A DNA stretch of 36,428 nucleotides, from positions 1-36,428 of the forward strand of contig JAKLEC010000013.1 of the NCBI GenBank assembly GCA_022711715.1, given 5' to 3'. The position numbers were made by a program, and so were the translations under genes. This stretch comes from Acidobacteriota bacterium. Its GTDB lineage: Bacteria; Acidobacteriota; Aminicenantia; UBA2199. Positions 14,573 to 22,462 of the stretch are shown here, piece after piece. The notes below the pieces were generated by a model. The model did no database searches. It was not told the origin of the DNA and worked only from the letters and a program-made list of their open reading frames with translations. The number at the start of each line of letters is the position of its first letter. Within the stretch, counting starts at the first letter, position 1.

Positions 14573-16711
14573 ATGAAGAAATCCCTGATCGCCACCCTCC
14601 TTCTTCTTCCGCTACTGGCCTTGGCTCAGGTCCCCGAGCCGGCCCGGGCTGCGGCAACAGGGGTAAACGCCGCTCCGGCGGCGGCTTCCGGGGGGATGCC
14701 GCTGCACTATGAGATCTGGGTCACGCTCGACCCGGAGCAGAAGATGCTGCACGGCCGCGAGGCCGTGCGCTGGACCAACACCAGCCGGGACACCGTCCCC
14801 GACATCTGGTTCCACCTTTACTGGAACGCCTTCAAGAACGAGGAGAGCGCCTTCATGCGCGAGGCGCGCCAGGAGGACTTCGGCGCCGACATGCACGGCG
14901 ACACCGACGTCAAGGACGGCGACTGGGGCTGGATCGACATCGACGCCATCCGCCTGAACGGCGGCGCCGACCTGAAGCCGACGATGGAGTTCATGCTCCC
15001 CGACCGGCCGCTCCACCCGCGCGACCAGACGGTCATGCGCGTCAGGCTGCCCAAACCGCTGGCTCCCGGAGAATCAGCCGACCTGCAGATCGCCTTCCGC
15101 GCCCGGATCCCCAGGACGGTCCGCCGCTCGGGCTACTACCACGACGGGTATTTCATCGGCCAGTGGTTCCCCAAGCCCGGCGTGTACCAGGAGGGCCGGG
15201 GCTGGAACTGCCACCAGTACCACCTGAACAGCGAATTCTTCGCCGACTTCGCCGACTTCAAGGTCCACATCACCGTGCCCGAACCATTCGTGGTCGGCGC
15301 CGCGGGGCGCGAGATCGCGACGCGCCGCGACGGCAAGGCCGGCACCGCCACCCACACGTTCGCCCAGGAGCGCATCCACGACTTCGCCTGGACCGCCGAT
15401 CCCGACTATGTCCGCCTCGAGCGCGACTTCGTCGCCGCCCGCGAGGTGAGCGAGGCCGAGTACCGCGAGGTCGCCGGCGCCCTGCGCCTGCCGGTCGACC
15501 AGGTCCGGCTTCCCGACGTCAGGATGGTCCTGCTGATCAACCCCGAGCACCGCGCCCAGGCGGAGCGGCACTTCAAGGCGCTGCGCGCGGCCCTGAAGTA
15601 CTACGGCCTGTGGTACGGCCCTTATCCCTACGCCCAGGTGACCATGGTCGACCCGCCCTTCCGCAGCGGCGCCGGCGGCATGGAGTACCAGACGCTGTTC
15701 ACCGCCGGCACCCGCGTGCTGGCCACGCCGCAGGCCAATGACCCGGAGATGGTGATCATCCACGAGTTCGGCCACGGCTACTGGTACGGCCTCGCGGCGA
15801 GCAACGAGTTCGAGGAAGCGTGGCTGGACGAGGGGATCAACACCTACTCCACCGGCAAGGTCCTGGCCAAGGCCTACGGCGCCGGCTCGGTGCCGCTGAA
15901 CGTCGCCGGCATCCCCCTCACCCGCTACACCGGCCCCTTCAAGTACTCCGACCTGGAGATGGACCGCATGGCCGCCGTATTCGCCGCCCGCCTCGACCCG
16001 GTGCAGACCGCCTCCTGGCGCTTTTCCTCGTCCATGAGCTACGCCATGAACGTCTATATGCGCGCGGCGACCAACCTGCGCACCCTGGAGAACCTAATCG
16101 GCAAGGAGGCCATGCTGCGGGTCATGCGCACGTTCCACACCCGCTTCCGCTTCCGCCATCCGACCACCCGCGACTTCATCGCCGTGGCCAACGAGGTCAG
16201 CGGCCGGGACCTGACCTGGCTCTTCGACGAGCTGTTCCTCTCCGCCCGGGAGTGGGACTACGGCGTGACCCGGGCCGGTTCCGCCGAGATCCGCGCGCCG
16301 CGCGGCGTCTTCGAGCGCCAGGGCAAAAGGAGCGAGGTCACGGGCAAGGCCGCCCGCGAACAGGACCGGAAAACCAAGGCGAAGCGGTACGCCACGCGCG
16401 TGCGCGTCGAGCGCCTCGGCGAGGCGCGCCCGGGCCCCGGCGTGAGGCTGAAAGTCCTGGTCGTCTTCGCCAACGGCGCGCGCAAGGTCGAGGAATGGGA
16501 CGGCCAGGGACGCTGGATCGACTTCGTCTACGAGGGCCCCAGCCGCATCCGCTATGCGCAGGTCGATCCCGACGCCGTGTTCCTCGTCGACCGCGACCTG
16601 AGCAACAACAGCTGCACGGCCGAGGCGCGCTCCGCCGGGCCCTTGCGCTGGTCGGCCCGGCTGCTCTTCTGGGTGCAGAACCTCCTGCAGTTCGCCGGCT
16701 CGCTGATCTAG
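14573..16711 (+). CDS. exported M1-family-like zinc metallopeptidase
   Basis: This 712-residue protein has a cleavable signal peptide (MKKSLIATLLLLPLLALAQ). It has an M1-type N-terminal beta domain (HYEIWVTLDPEQKMLHGRE). The exopeptidase-loop motif GGMEYQ lies near 368, and the zinc site is HEFGH (H397, E398, H401) with the third ligand E420 in NEFEEAWLDEG, giving exact HExxH-x18-E spacing. The C-terminal third is basic and less conserved and ends in a short hydrophobic segment (LLFWVQNLLQFAGSLI). It probably acts outside the cytoplasmic membrane in peptide scavenging. GGAGG stands 7 nt before the start. A membrane protein gene follows after 9 nt, so the two form an operon. Confidence 0.9.
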   Translation: MKKSLIATLLLLPLLALAQVPEPARAAATGVNAAPAAASGGMPLHYEIWVTLDPEQKMLHGREAVRWTNTSRDTVPDIWFHLYWNAFKNEESAFMREARQEDFGADMHGDTDVKDGDWGWIDIDAIRLNGGADLKPTMEFMLPDRPLHPRDQTVMRVRLPKPLAPGESADLQIAFRARIPRTVRRSGYYHDGYFIGQWFPKPGVYQEGRGWNCHQYHLNSEFFADFADFKVHITVPEPFVVGAAGREIATRRDGKAGTATHTFAQERIHDFAWTADPDYVRLERDFVAAREVSEAEYREVAGALRLPVDQVRLPDVRMVLLINPEHRAQAERHFKALRAALKYYGLWYGPYPYAQVTMVDPPFRSGAGGMEYQTLFTAGTRVLATPQANDPEMVIIHEFGHGYWYGLAASNEFEEAWLDEGINTYSTGKVLAKAYGAGSVPLNVAGIPLTRYTGPFKYSDLEMDRMAAVFAARLDPVQTASWRFSSSMSYAMNVYMRAATNLRTLENLIGKEAMLRVMRTFHTRFRFRHPTTRDFIAVANEVSGRDLTWLFDELFLSAREWDYGVTRAGSAEIRAPRGVFERQGKRSEVTGKAAREQDRKTKAKRYATRVRVERLGEARPGPGVRLKVLVVFANGARKVEEWDGQGRWIDFVYEGPSRIRYAQVDPDAVFLVDRDLSNNSCTAEARSAGPLRWSARLLFWVQNLLQFAGSLI

Positions 16712-16720
16712 GAGAACACC

Positions 16721-17605
16721 ATGTCGAACCTCAAGCTGTTCTCGAAGGCTCTCGGGACCACCGCCAGGCAGGGCCGGCTGGCCCTGCGCCTGTGGGCGAT
16801 CAACCTCCTGTTCTCGCTGCTGGTCGCCGCCCCGTTCGCCGTCGCCATCCAGGGCCAGGCCTCGCATTCGCTCGCGGCCGATTCTTTGCTGTCCCGGATG
16901 GACGTCGACTGGATGACCGACCTGGGCACCCGCTTCCAGGGGGCCGCGCCCCTGGTCATGGGCCTGCTGCTGGCGGCCCTGCTCCTGTACCTGCTGCTGG
17001 CCGTCTTCCTCAACGGCGGCGTCATCGGCGGCCTGCTCCGCCCCGGCGCGCGCCCGACCCTGGCCGAGTTCTTCCACGACTGCGGCTTGCATTTCTGGCG
17101 CTTCCTGCGGCTGTTCCTCCTCTCCATCCCCGTCTATCTCCTGTTCGTCGGCCTCCTGCACGGGCTGGTCGCGCGGCTGCTCCGGGCCCTCACGCGCCAG
17201 GCGGCGACCGAGTGGCCGGTGGTCGCCGCCAGCGTCCTGCGCCTGCTGGCGCTGCTCCTGCTGCTGGGGATCATCTCCATGTTCCTCGACTACATCAAGA
17301 TCGGGCTGGCCGCCGGCAAGCGGCGGGGCGTGCTCAAGGAGACCGGGCGGATGCTGAAGCTCGTCGGCCGGCGCTTCCTCAAGGCCTGGGGCCTCCACCT
17401 GCTGGCCGGGCTGGCGTTCGTGGCGCTGACGCTGCTCTATCTCGAGGTCGCCCGCGTCCTCCCCAAGGGGACGCCGCCGTTGCTCCTCGCCGTCTTCCTG
17501 TGGCAGCAGTTCTACGTCCTCGGCCGCCAGTTCAGTAAAATGCTGTTCTTCGCCAGCGAGATCGAGCTGTACAAGGAGCTCCAAGAACCGGCTCAGACCA
17601 CGTAA
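16721..17605 (+). CDS. polytopic membrane protein, function unknown
   Basis: This is a 294-residue protein with about five or six hydrophobic segments (for example INLLFSLLVAAPFAVAI, PLVMGLLLAALLLYLLLAV, FLLSIPVYLLFVGLLHG, LRLLALLLLLGIISMFL and LLAGLAFVALTLLYL). No family motif is recognised. It is co-transcribed with the M1-like peptidase upstream. Its TAA stop lies inside the first unit (GTAACGC) of the heptamer array that follows, so the array supplies the stop codon. Confidence 0.8.
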   Translation: MSNLKLFSKALGTTARQGRLALRLWAINLLFSLLVAAPFAVAIQGQASHSLAADSLLSRMDVDWMTDLGTRFQGAAPLVMGLLLAALLLYLLLAVFLNGGVIGGLLRPGARPTLAEFFHDCGLHFWRFLRLFLLSIPVYLLFVGLLHGLVARLLRALTRQAATEWPVVAASVLRLLALLLLLGIISMFLDYIKIGLAAGKRRGVLKETGRMLKLVGRRFLKAWGLHLLAGLAFVALTLLYLEVARVLPKGTPPLLLAVFLWQQFYVLGRQFSKMLFFASEIELYKELQEPAQTT

Positions 17606-17849
17606 CGCGTAACGCGTGACGCGTGACGCGAAAAAGCACGAATCGAAATCCTTGAACGCGAACTGCCTAACCCAGTGCCCGGCGAATTCCTTGCTTCGAT
17701 GAGTTTCACTATCGATTCAAAAGGAGAGAACGGCGACACCGACCAACTGGTTCTCTATATATGAAGTCCCATCACCAAGGGCGATAGAAGGAGACGAGTT
17801 CCTTCGTTACAGGGCTGTTTCTCGTCACGCGTCACGCGTTACGCGTCAC
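17602..17849. repeat. GTGACGC heptamer inverted pair with a 192-nt spacer
   Basis: The left arm (17602-17629) has four units: GTAACGC twice, then GTGACGC twice. The right arm (17822-17849) has four units of NCGTCAC, the third being GCGTTAC, followed by GATAG. Each left unit carries TAA or TGA, and each right unit carries them on the other strand. The spacer is less GC-rich than the genes and has no convincing ORF. A CAGGGCTGTTTCTCG stretch next to the right arm recurs, inverted, next to the left arm at 19955. Confidence 0.85.
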
Positions 17850-17867
17850 GATAGACCGTCGTTCTTC

Positions 17868-17896
17868 TTGACCTGCTGCACCTGTCGTGCTACAGT
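17868..17896 (+). promoter_or_regulatory. sigma70-type promoter for the M3-like peptidase
   Basis: TTGACC and TACAGT are separated by 17 nt. The start point would be near 17903, leaving only about 13 nt of leader, which is almost entirely the ribosome site. Confidence 0.6.
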
Positions 17897-17915
17897 TGAG
17901 CCCTTGGAGGCCCCG

Positions 17916-19949
17916 GTGAAACCCATCCGCATACTGACCGTCGTGGCGGCCGCATTTTTCCTTTCGGCCGCGCTGGGAGGCGAGGACATGTTCATCGACA
18001 AGGAGACCCAGGACGGGGTGCGCGAGTACCTGCTGGGCCGGTACGGCGAGGAGCAGAAGGCGCGCATCGACCACGGCGTGCGCCAGGCGGCCGCCTTCTG
18101 GCGGCCCGAGGACGGGAGCGCCGAGGAGTTCGTCAAGTTCTGCAAGACTTCTTTCCGCGCCGGGTCGGAGGCGCTGGACTCGCTGTTTCAGCGCCTGGAC
18201 GCCAATCTCGAGACGCTGTACGGCCACCTGAACCGCGTCAGCCTCGAGTTCAAGAGGCCGCTGCAGGAGGAGCGCGGCGAGATCCAGCCCATCGATGAGC
18301 GCTTCGGCCAGATCGACCCCGCCGCCCATGTCAGCGACGATCTGTTCGCGAGCCAGATCGCCTTCGAGGTGCTGCTCAATTTTCCGTCCTACTCCCTGGC
18401 CGAGAAGACCGACCTGGGGCCCGGCTGGAGCCGGCGCGAGTGGGCGGCCGCCCGCTGCGGCGACCTGTTCCTCTCGCGCCTGCCGGCGCGGGTCAGCCAA
18501 AACGCCGCCGCCGCCCTGAGCGAAGCCGAAACCTACATCTCGCGCTACAACATACACGCCGGCTGCCTGGTCGACGGCGAGGGCCGGGCGCTCTTCCCCG
18601 CCGCGCTGAAGCTGATCAGCCACTGGGGATTGCGCGACCACATCAAGGCGCTCTATGCCGAGAAGGACGGCCTGGCCCGCCAGGACATGCTGCACGAGGT
18701 GCTCAAGCGCATCATCCAGCAGGACATCCCCAAGTCGGTGATCGACCGCGACGAGTTGGCCTGGAATCCTTACAAGAACAAGGTGTTCAAGGACGGCCGC
18801 GAAGTGGCCTGGACCCCCGAGCCCAACTCGCGCTACATGCACCTGCTGGACGTCTTCAAGGCCATGCGCGACATGGACGAGCACTTCCCTTCGCTGCCCA
18901 GCCACCCGCGGCGCAAGTTCGAGCTGGAGCGCGAGCTGCTGGAGACGGACGTCTCCAGGCTGCTGGAGCAGGTGCTGACGTCGCCCGAGGTCCGCGACAC
19001 CGCCGCCCTGATCGCCTCGCGCCTGGGGCGCGAGCTGCGGCCGTTCGACATCTGGTACAACGGCTTCAAGCCCAGGGCGCGGATCACCGAAGCCGAGCTC
19101 GACCGCCGCGTGCGCCAGAGATACCCCAGCCTGGCCCGCTTCGAGAAAGGGGTGAGCCCCATCCTGCAGCAGCTGGGATTCACGCCCGCCAGCGCCGCCT
19201 TCATCGCCGAGCGCATCGCCGTCGACCCGGCCCGCGGCGCCGGCCACGCCTGGGGGGCGCAGATGCGCTCCGAGAAATCGCACCTGCGCACGAGGGCCGA
19301 TGCCGGCGGCATGAACTACCAGGGCTTCAACGTCGCCATGCACGAACTGGGCCATTGCGTCGAGCAGGTGCTGTCGCTGCAGAAGGCCGACTCCTGGCTG
19401 ATGGCCGGCGTGCCCAACACCGCCATCACCGAAGGCTTCGCCTTCGTCTTCCAGAACCGCGATCTGGAAGCGCTGGGCTATCCCGCCGCCGGCGGCCGCG
19501 CCCGCCAGCTGCAGGCGCTGGACACGCTGTGGATGACCTATGAGATCTCCGGCGTGGCCATGGTGGACATGAAGGTCTGGGAGTGGCTGTACAAGAATCC
19601 CGGCGCCAGCGCCGATTCCCTGCGCCGGGCCGTCATCGCCAGCGCCCGCGAGGTCTGGAACAAGTATTACGCCCCCGTCTTCGGGGTCCGCGACCAGGCG
19701 CTCCTTGCCGCATACTCGCACATGATCGACGCCGCCCTCTACCTGCCCGACTACCCGCTGGGACACCTGATCGCCTTCCAGCTGGAGAGCCATCTGCGCG
19801 GCCGCAGCCTGGGCCGGGAGATGGAGCGCATGTGCCGCGCCGGCCGCCTCGTGCCGCAGCTGTGGATGCAGAACGCCGTGGGCGGGGAGATCTCGGCCGA
19901 GCCACTGCTCGCCGCGGCCAGGGAAGCGCTCAGCGCGATCAAGAAGTAA
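17916..19949 (+). CDS. exported M3-like (HExxH) metallopeptidase
   Basis: This is a 677-residue protein. The GTG start is chosen because TTGGAGG precedes it and a signal peptide follows directly (VKPIRILTVVAAAFFLSAALG). The zinc motif HELGH begins at His476 and a candidate third ligand, Glu506, follows in NTAITEGFAF. This HExxH plus about 25 residues plus Glu spacing resembles M3 oligopeptidases, and the mostly helical remainder agrees, but identity to a named family is not certain. It is probably secreted or periplasmic. It is preceded by the right arm of one heptamer element; its TAA stop stands 5 nt before the left arm of the next. Confidence 0.82.
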   Translation: MKPIRILTVVAAAFFLSAALGGEDMFIDKETQDGVREYLLGRYGEEQKARIDHGVRQAAAFWRPEDGSAEEFVKFCKTSFRAGSEALDSLFQRLDANLETLYGHLNRVSLEFKRPLQEERGEIQPIDERFGQIDPAAHVSDDLFASQIAFEVLLNFPSYSLAEKTDLGPGWSRREWAAARCGDLFLSRLPARVSQNAAAALSEAETYISRYNIHAGCLVDGEGRALFPAALKLISHWGLRDHIKALYAEKDGLARQDMLHEVLKRIIQQDIPKSVIDRDELAWNPYKNKVFKDGREVAWTPEPNSRYMHLLDVFKAMRDMDEHFPSLPSHPRRKFELERELLETDVSRLLEQVLTSPEVRDTAALIASRLGRELRPFDIWYNGFKPRARITEAELDRRVRQRYPSLARFEKGVSPILQQLGFTPASAAFIAERIAVDPARGAGHAWGAQMRSEKSHLRTRADAGGMNYQGFNVAMHELGHCVEQVLSLQKADSWLMAGVPNTAITEGFAFVFQNRDLEALGYPAAGGRARQLQALDTLWMTYEISGVAMVDMKVWEWLYKNPGASADSLRRAVIASAREVWNKYYAPVFGVRDQALLAAYSHMIDAALYLPDYPLGHLIAFQLESHLRGRSLGREMERMCRAGRLVPQLWMQNAVGGEISAEPLLAAAREALSAIKK

Positions 19950-19954
19950 ATTCC

Positions 19955-20176
19955 GTGACGCGTAACGCGTGACGCGTGACGCGGAACAGCCCTGATTTGC
20001 CGATGTATTCTTCATGATCCATGCTCGTTTCTTTCTCCTTCACTCCAAGAAACCAGTTCCCGATGTTCTAATTTGGAAAAGCGAAAGAGACTCGCAGGAT
20101 TTCCTTTTCGATCGATTTCTTGGATAGGGTTCGTTCGTTTGCCGTTACTCGTCACGCGTTACGCGTCACGCGTCAC
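19955..20176. repeat. GTGACGC heptamer inverted pair with a 159-nt spacer
   Basis: The left arm (19955-19982) has units GTGACGC, GTAACGC, GTGACGC, GTGACGC. The right arm (20142-20176) has five NCGTYAC units followed by GATAG. It joins the 3' ends of two convergent genes: the peptidase stop is 5 nt before the left arm, and the amidotransferase stop lies inside the right arm. The spacer has no evident ORF. Confidence 0.85.
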
Positions 20177-20789
20177 GATAGTTCGCAGCCTCATGCTGAG
20201 CGATTCTCAGGAAATTAACGAGCAACCGCACTCCCAGCTCCCCCGACCGCTCCGGATGGAACTGGACGCCATACAGAGGGCGCCGGCGATGGACGATGGC
20301 CTCGACGAGGCCGGCGCCGCTCACGGCCAGCACGTGAAACTCGCGCTCCAGCGCGGCGTCGCGCACGACGATCTCCTCATGGCTCTCGTGCATGGGAAAG
20401 GCGGGGGGGAAGCCGGCAAAGAGCCCTGCCGCGGCGCCGGCGCGGACCTCCCCTGCGCCCAAATGCTTCGTGTCGTCGCGGCGCACCGTCGCGCCGAAGG
20501 CTCTCGCCAGCGCCTGGTGCCCGAAGCAGATGCCGAGCAGCGGCCGGCGCCAGCCGGCGAGGAATTCCAGCAGGGCCGTTCCCGCCTCGTTGTCGCCGAC
20601 CATCTTCTGCGATCCCGACACGATGGCGGCGGTGCCCATGTCCGGTTCAATCCGGTCGTCCCCGATTTCCATGGGCTCGATCACGATGCCGGCCGCTTCC
20701 GCGCCGGCGCGCAGCCAGTCGCGGTAACCCGCGATCTTGTCGCCCGACTGTTCCCGGTAGCAGTTGATCAAAAGCAGCTTCATGTTCAT
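20166..20789 (-). CDS. class I glutamine amidotransferase-like protein
   Basis: This 207-residue protein has the GATase1 fold. The nucleophile elbow is GICFGHQALARAFG with Cys88, and the His/Glu of the triad lie in YGVQFHPE near 175-182. The domain probably releases ammonia from glutamine, but no synthetase partner is encoded beside it, so the acceptor substrate is unknown (GuaA-like or gamma-glutamyl-hydrolase-like). The start chosen is the first of two near ATGs (MNMK). Its last codons (Tyr-Arg-Asp-Ala-stop) are read from the heptamer array at its 3' end. Upstream lie a good promoter and the three palindromes shared with the divergent AraC-type gene. Confidence 0.85.
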   Translation of the reverse strand: MNMKLLLINCYREQSGDKIAGYRDWLRAGAEAAGIVIEPMEIGDDRIEPDMGTAAIVSGSQKMVGDNEAGTALLEFLAGWRRPLLGICFGHQALARAFGATVRRDDTKHLGAGEVRAGAAAGLFAGFPPAFPMHESHEEIVVRDAALEREFHVLAVSGAGLVEAIVHRRRPLYGVQFHPERSGELGVRLLVNFLRIAQHEAANYRDA

Positions 20790-20808
20790 GGCACCCCGAG
20801 GAGACGCC

Positions 20809-20836
20809 ATTATAGCGGAATCGCCCGGGGATGCAA
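20809..20836 (-). promoter_or_regulatory. sigma70-type promoter of the glutamine amidotransferase gene
   Basis: On the minus strand TTGCAT (20831-20836) and TATAAT (20809-20814) are separated by 16 nt. The start point would be near 20802, about 13 nt before the ATG. The first of the three palindromes is centred about 60 bp upstream. Confidence 0.6.
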
Positions 20837-20854
20837 CCGCGCCCCGCGCCGCGC

Positions 20855-20871
20855 TGTCCCAGAATGGGACA
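20855..20871. promoter_or_regulatory. 17-bp palindromic operator, site 1
   Basis: A perfect palindrome TGTCCCA-GAA-TGGGACA. It shares flanks (GCGCCGCGC before, TGCG after) with site 2. The shape, TGTC...GACA with 17-bp dyad symmetry, is typical of binding sites for sigma54-dependent activators of the NtrC family. Confidence 0.75.
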
Positions 20872-20929
20872 TGCGTCAGAGCGGGAAATCCCGGCGGGAT
20901 GCTGCCCTTCCGGGCGGCCGGCGCCGCGC

Positions 20930-20946
20930 TGTCCCAAAATGGGACA
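20930..20946. promoter_or_regulatory. 17-bp palindromic operator, site 2
   Basis: A perfect palindrome TGTCCCA-AAA-TGGGACA, 75 bp from site 1, about seven helical turns, so both sites face the same side of the DNA. Confidence 0.75.
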
Positions 20947-21006
20947 TGCGCCATGTCCGCCTGAGCCCTTGATTCCGTTCGCTTTCCTGAGCCCTCCCAA
21001 CGGCAC

Positions 21007-21023
21007 TGTCCTATTATGGGACA
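21007..21023. promoter_or_regulatory. 17-bp palindromic operator, site 3
   Basis: TGTCCTA-TTA-TGGGACA, one arm position away from perfect symmetry, 77 bp from site 2. Its centre is about 120 bp upstream of the predicted sigma54 start, a usual enhancer distance. Confidence 0.7.
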
Positions 21024-21107
21024 GCCACGAGCGGACGGGCGGTTCGCCGTGGGGAGACCCATTGCCCAAAATCCTTGCTTATCGGTGATCCGCACTCACA
21101 TTGATAT

Positions 21108-21124
21108 TTGGCACCATTCATGCA
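21108..21124 (+). promoter_or_regulatory. sigma54 (-24/-12) promoter of the AraC-type gene
   Basis: TTGGCAC-N5-ATGCA matches the RpoN consensus TTGGCAC-N5-TTGCA at all positions but one, with correct GG-to-GC spacing. The expected start is near 21135, about 11 nt before the ATG. Upstream are three palindromes suited to an NtrC-family activator. Confidence 0.75.
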
Positions 21125-21145
21125 AATACCGCGGCGAGGACAAGC

Positions 21146-21496
21146 ATGGAAAAAGGAATGAAGTGCAAGGACATCACCAATAACGTGCTCGGCTATATCA
21201 TGCGCTTGCCCGACGAGGAATTCCGCGGCCTGACCATCAAGACGCTCGCCGCGCATTTCGCGGTCAGTCGCTGCCACCTTTCGCGGGTCTTTCACGCCGT
21301 CCGCGGCATGACGCTCAACACTTTCATCAAGCGCCAGCGGCTGCTGCGCGCCGAGCACATGCTGAACGACGACGGCTTCCTGACCGTCAAGGATCTCGCT
21401 TCGCGCCTGGGCTATTCCGACTACCAGTACTTCATTTCCAGCTTCAAGGAGCACTGGGGGGAGTCGCCCGGCCGCTACCGCAAGCTGATGAGGTGA
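21146..21496 (+). CDS. stand-alone AraC-type DNA-binding protein
   Basis: This 116-residue protein consists almost only of the AraC/XylS double helix-turn-helix. HTH1 reads LTIKTLAAHFAVSRCHLSRVFHAVRG, and HTH2 reads LTVKDLASRLGYSDYQYFISSFKEHWGESPGRYRK. There is no effector-binding domain, so control is probably through its amount, which fits the sigma54 promoter in front. The start follows GAGGA. The target genes cannot be read from the sequence. It is divergent from the glutamine amidotransferase gene, and the two share the palindrome region. Confidence 0.88.
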   Translation: MEKGMKCKDITNNVLGYIMRLPDEEFRGLTIKTLAAHFAVSRCHLSRVFHAVRGMTLNTFIKRQRLLRAEHMLNDDGFLTVKDLASRLGYSDYQYFISSFKEHWGESPGRYRKLMR

Positions 21497-21533
21497 GGCG
21501 GCAGGAAGCGATTGCGAAGCCGGCAGAAGCTCA

Positions 21534-21656
21534 AGGGAAGAGCAAGGGAAAACAAAGGGAAAGGCAGAGGGAAGGCAGAGTGGGAAGAGTCGCGGACAGG
21601 GTTTTTTCCACTCTCTCTTCCCTTTCTCTTCCCTCATTCTTCCCGCCGTCTTCCCT
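21534..21656. repeat. purine/pyrimidine inverted repeat, AGGGAAG family, copy 2
   Basis: The left arm (21534-21588) has AGGGAAG-type units about 11 nt apart. The right arm (21605-21656) has CTTCCCT-type units 11 nt apart. The middle reads GGGTTTTTTCCACTC, as in copy 1. It lies between the AraC-type gene and the cyclophilin promoter. Confidence 0.8.
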
Positions 21657-21668
21657 GTCCCCCTGCCC

Positions 21669-21698
21669 TTGACACGGGGTGGCACGCTCCCCTACCAT
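21669..21698 (+). promoter_or_regulatory. sigma70-type promoter of the cyclophilin gene, apparently leaderless
   Basis: TTGACA and TACCAT are separated by 18 nt. Only 7 nt lie between the -10 box and the ATG at 21706, so transcription should begin at or next to the start codon. Confidence 0.6.
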
Positions 21699-21705
21699 TG
21701 GATCC

Positions 21706-22323
21706 ATGCCCAAGCGGAAAAAAACCCTGCTGACCTTCCTGTGCCTGGCGTTGGTGGCGGTGCGGCCTTTCGCAGCCCGCTCCCGCGCGTTGCCCGAGGC
21801 CGGCGGCGTGACCTGCCGCATCACGACCGATGAAGGCGAGATCCAAGTCCGCGTCTGCCCGAAGAAGGCGCCGGTCACCGCCGGCAACTTCCTGAGCTAC
21901 GTCGAAGCCGGGCTCTACGACGGCACAACCTTTTTCCGCGTCGTGACCCCGCAGAACCAGCCGAAAGACCGGGTGCGGATCGAGGTCATCCAGGGCGGCG
22001 ACGTCGACGAAAAGAAATGCTTCCCGCCCATCGTCCACGAAACCACGCAAATGACCGGCCTGAAGCACGTGGACGGGGCGATCTCCATGGCGCGCGATGC
22101 CCCGGGCACGGCCCGCAGCAGCTTCTTCATCTGCGTCAACGACCAGCCCGAGCTCGACTTCGGCGGCCGGCGCAACCCCGACGGCCAAGGCTTCGCCGTT
22201 TTCGGCCTCGTGGTCAAGGGCATGGAGGTCGTCCGCCGCATTCAGCGCCTGGAGGCGGACGGACAGACGCTCAATCGGCCCGTGAAGATCCTCTCCATCT
22301 CGCGAGTGAAAAGTGAATCGTGA
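21706..22323 (+). CDS. exported cyclophilin-type peptidyl-prolyl isomerase
   Basis: This is a 205-residue protein. A signal peptide (MPKRKKTLLTFLCLALVAVRPFAARS) precedes a cyclophilin domain: ITTDEGEIQVRVCPKKAPVTAGNFLSYVEAGLYDGTTFFRVV, then QGGD, then SMARDAPGTARSSFFICVND, then FAVFGLVVKGMEVV. It catalyses cis-trans isomerisation of prolyl bonds, here probably outside the cytoplasm. No ribosome site precedes the ATG, in line with a leaderless message. The last residues VKSES and the TGA stop are encoded by AGTGAAA heptamers. Confidence 0.92.
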   Translation: MPKRKKTLLTFLCLALVAVRPFAARSRALPEAGGVTCRITTDEGEIQVRVCPKKAPVTAGNFLSYVEAGLYDGTTFFRVVTPQNQPKDRVRIEVIQGGDVDEKKCFPPIVHETTQMTGLKHVDGAISMARDAPGTARSSFFICVNDQPELDFGGRRNPDGQGFAVFGLVVKGMEVVRRIQRLEADGQTLNRPVKILSISRVKSES

Positions 22324-22371
22324 GAAGTGAAAGAGTCTGCCATGAGTGCGGAAAGACCAGGCTCTTTCACT
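22305..22371. repeat. AGTGAAA element A with 46-nt core
   Basis: Four heptamers in register (AGTGAAA, AGTGAAT, CGTGAGA, AGTGAAA) lead into a 46-nt core at 22326-22371. The core begins AGTGAAAGAG, ends CTCTTTCACT and contains GAGTCT, CCATGAG and AGACCAG. The cyclophilin stop is in unit 3. Confidence 0.85.
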
Positions 22372-22462
22372 AGTAAACAGTGAAAAATGAAAAGTGAAAG
22401 AGTCTCACATGAGCCCTGAAAGACCAGGCTCTTTCACTTCTTCGCCTCTTTCACTTTTCACT
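22372..22462. repeat. AGTGAAA element B with 46-nt core
   Basis: The four left heptamers are AGTAAAC, AGTGAAA, AATGAAA and AGTGAAA. The core is at 22393-22438, with right-hand TTTCACT units to 22462. It directly follows element A and contains the ATG and first ~18 codons of the next membrane protein. Confidence 0.85.

Noticed and set aside
17630-17821. Small protein genes inside the inverted-pair spacers
   Set aside because: The frames are short, lack ribosome sites and show no coding-like composition.
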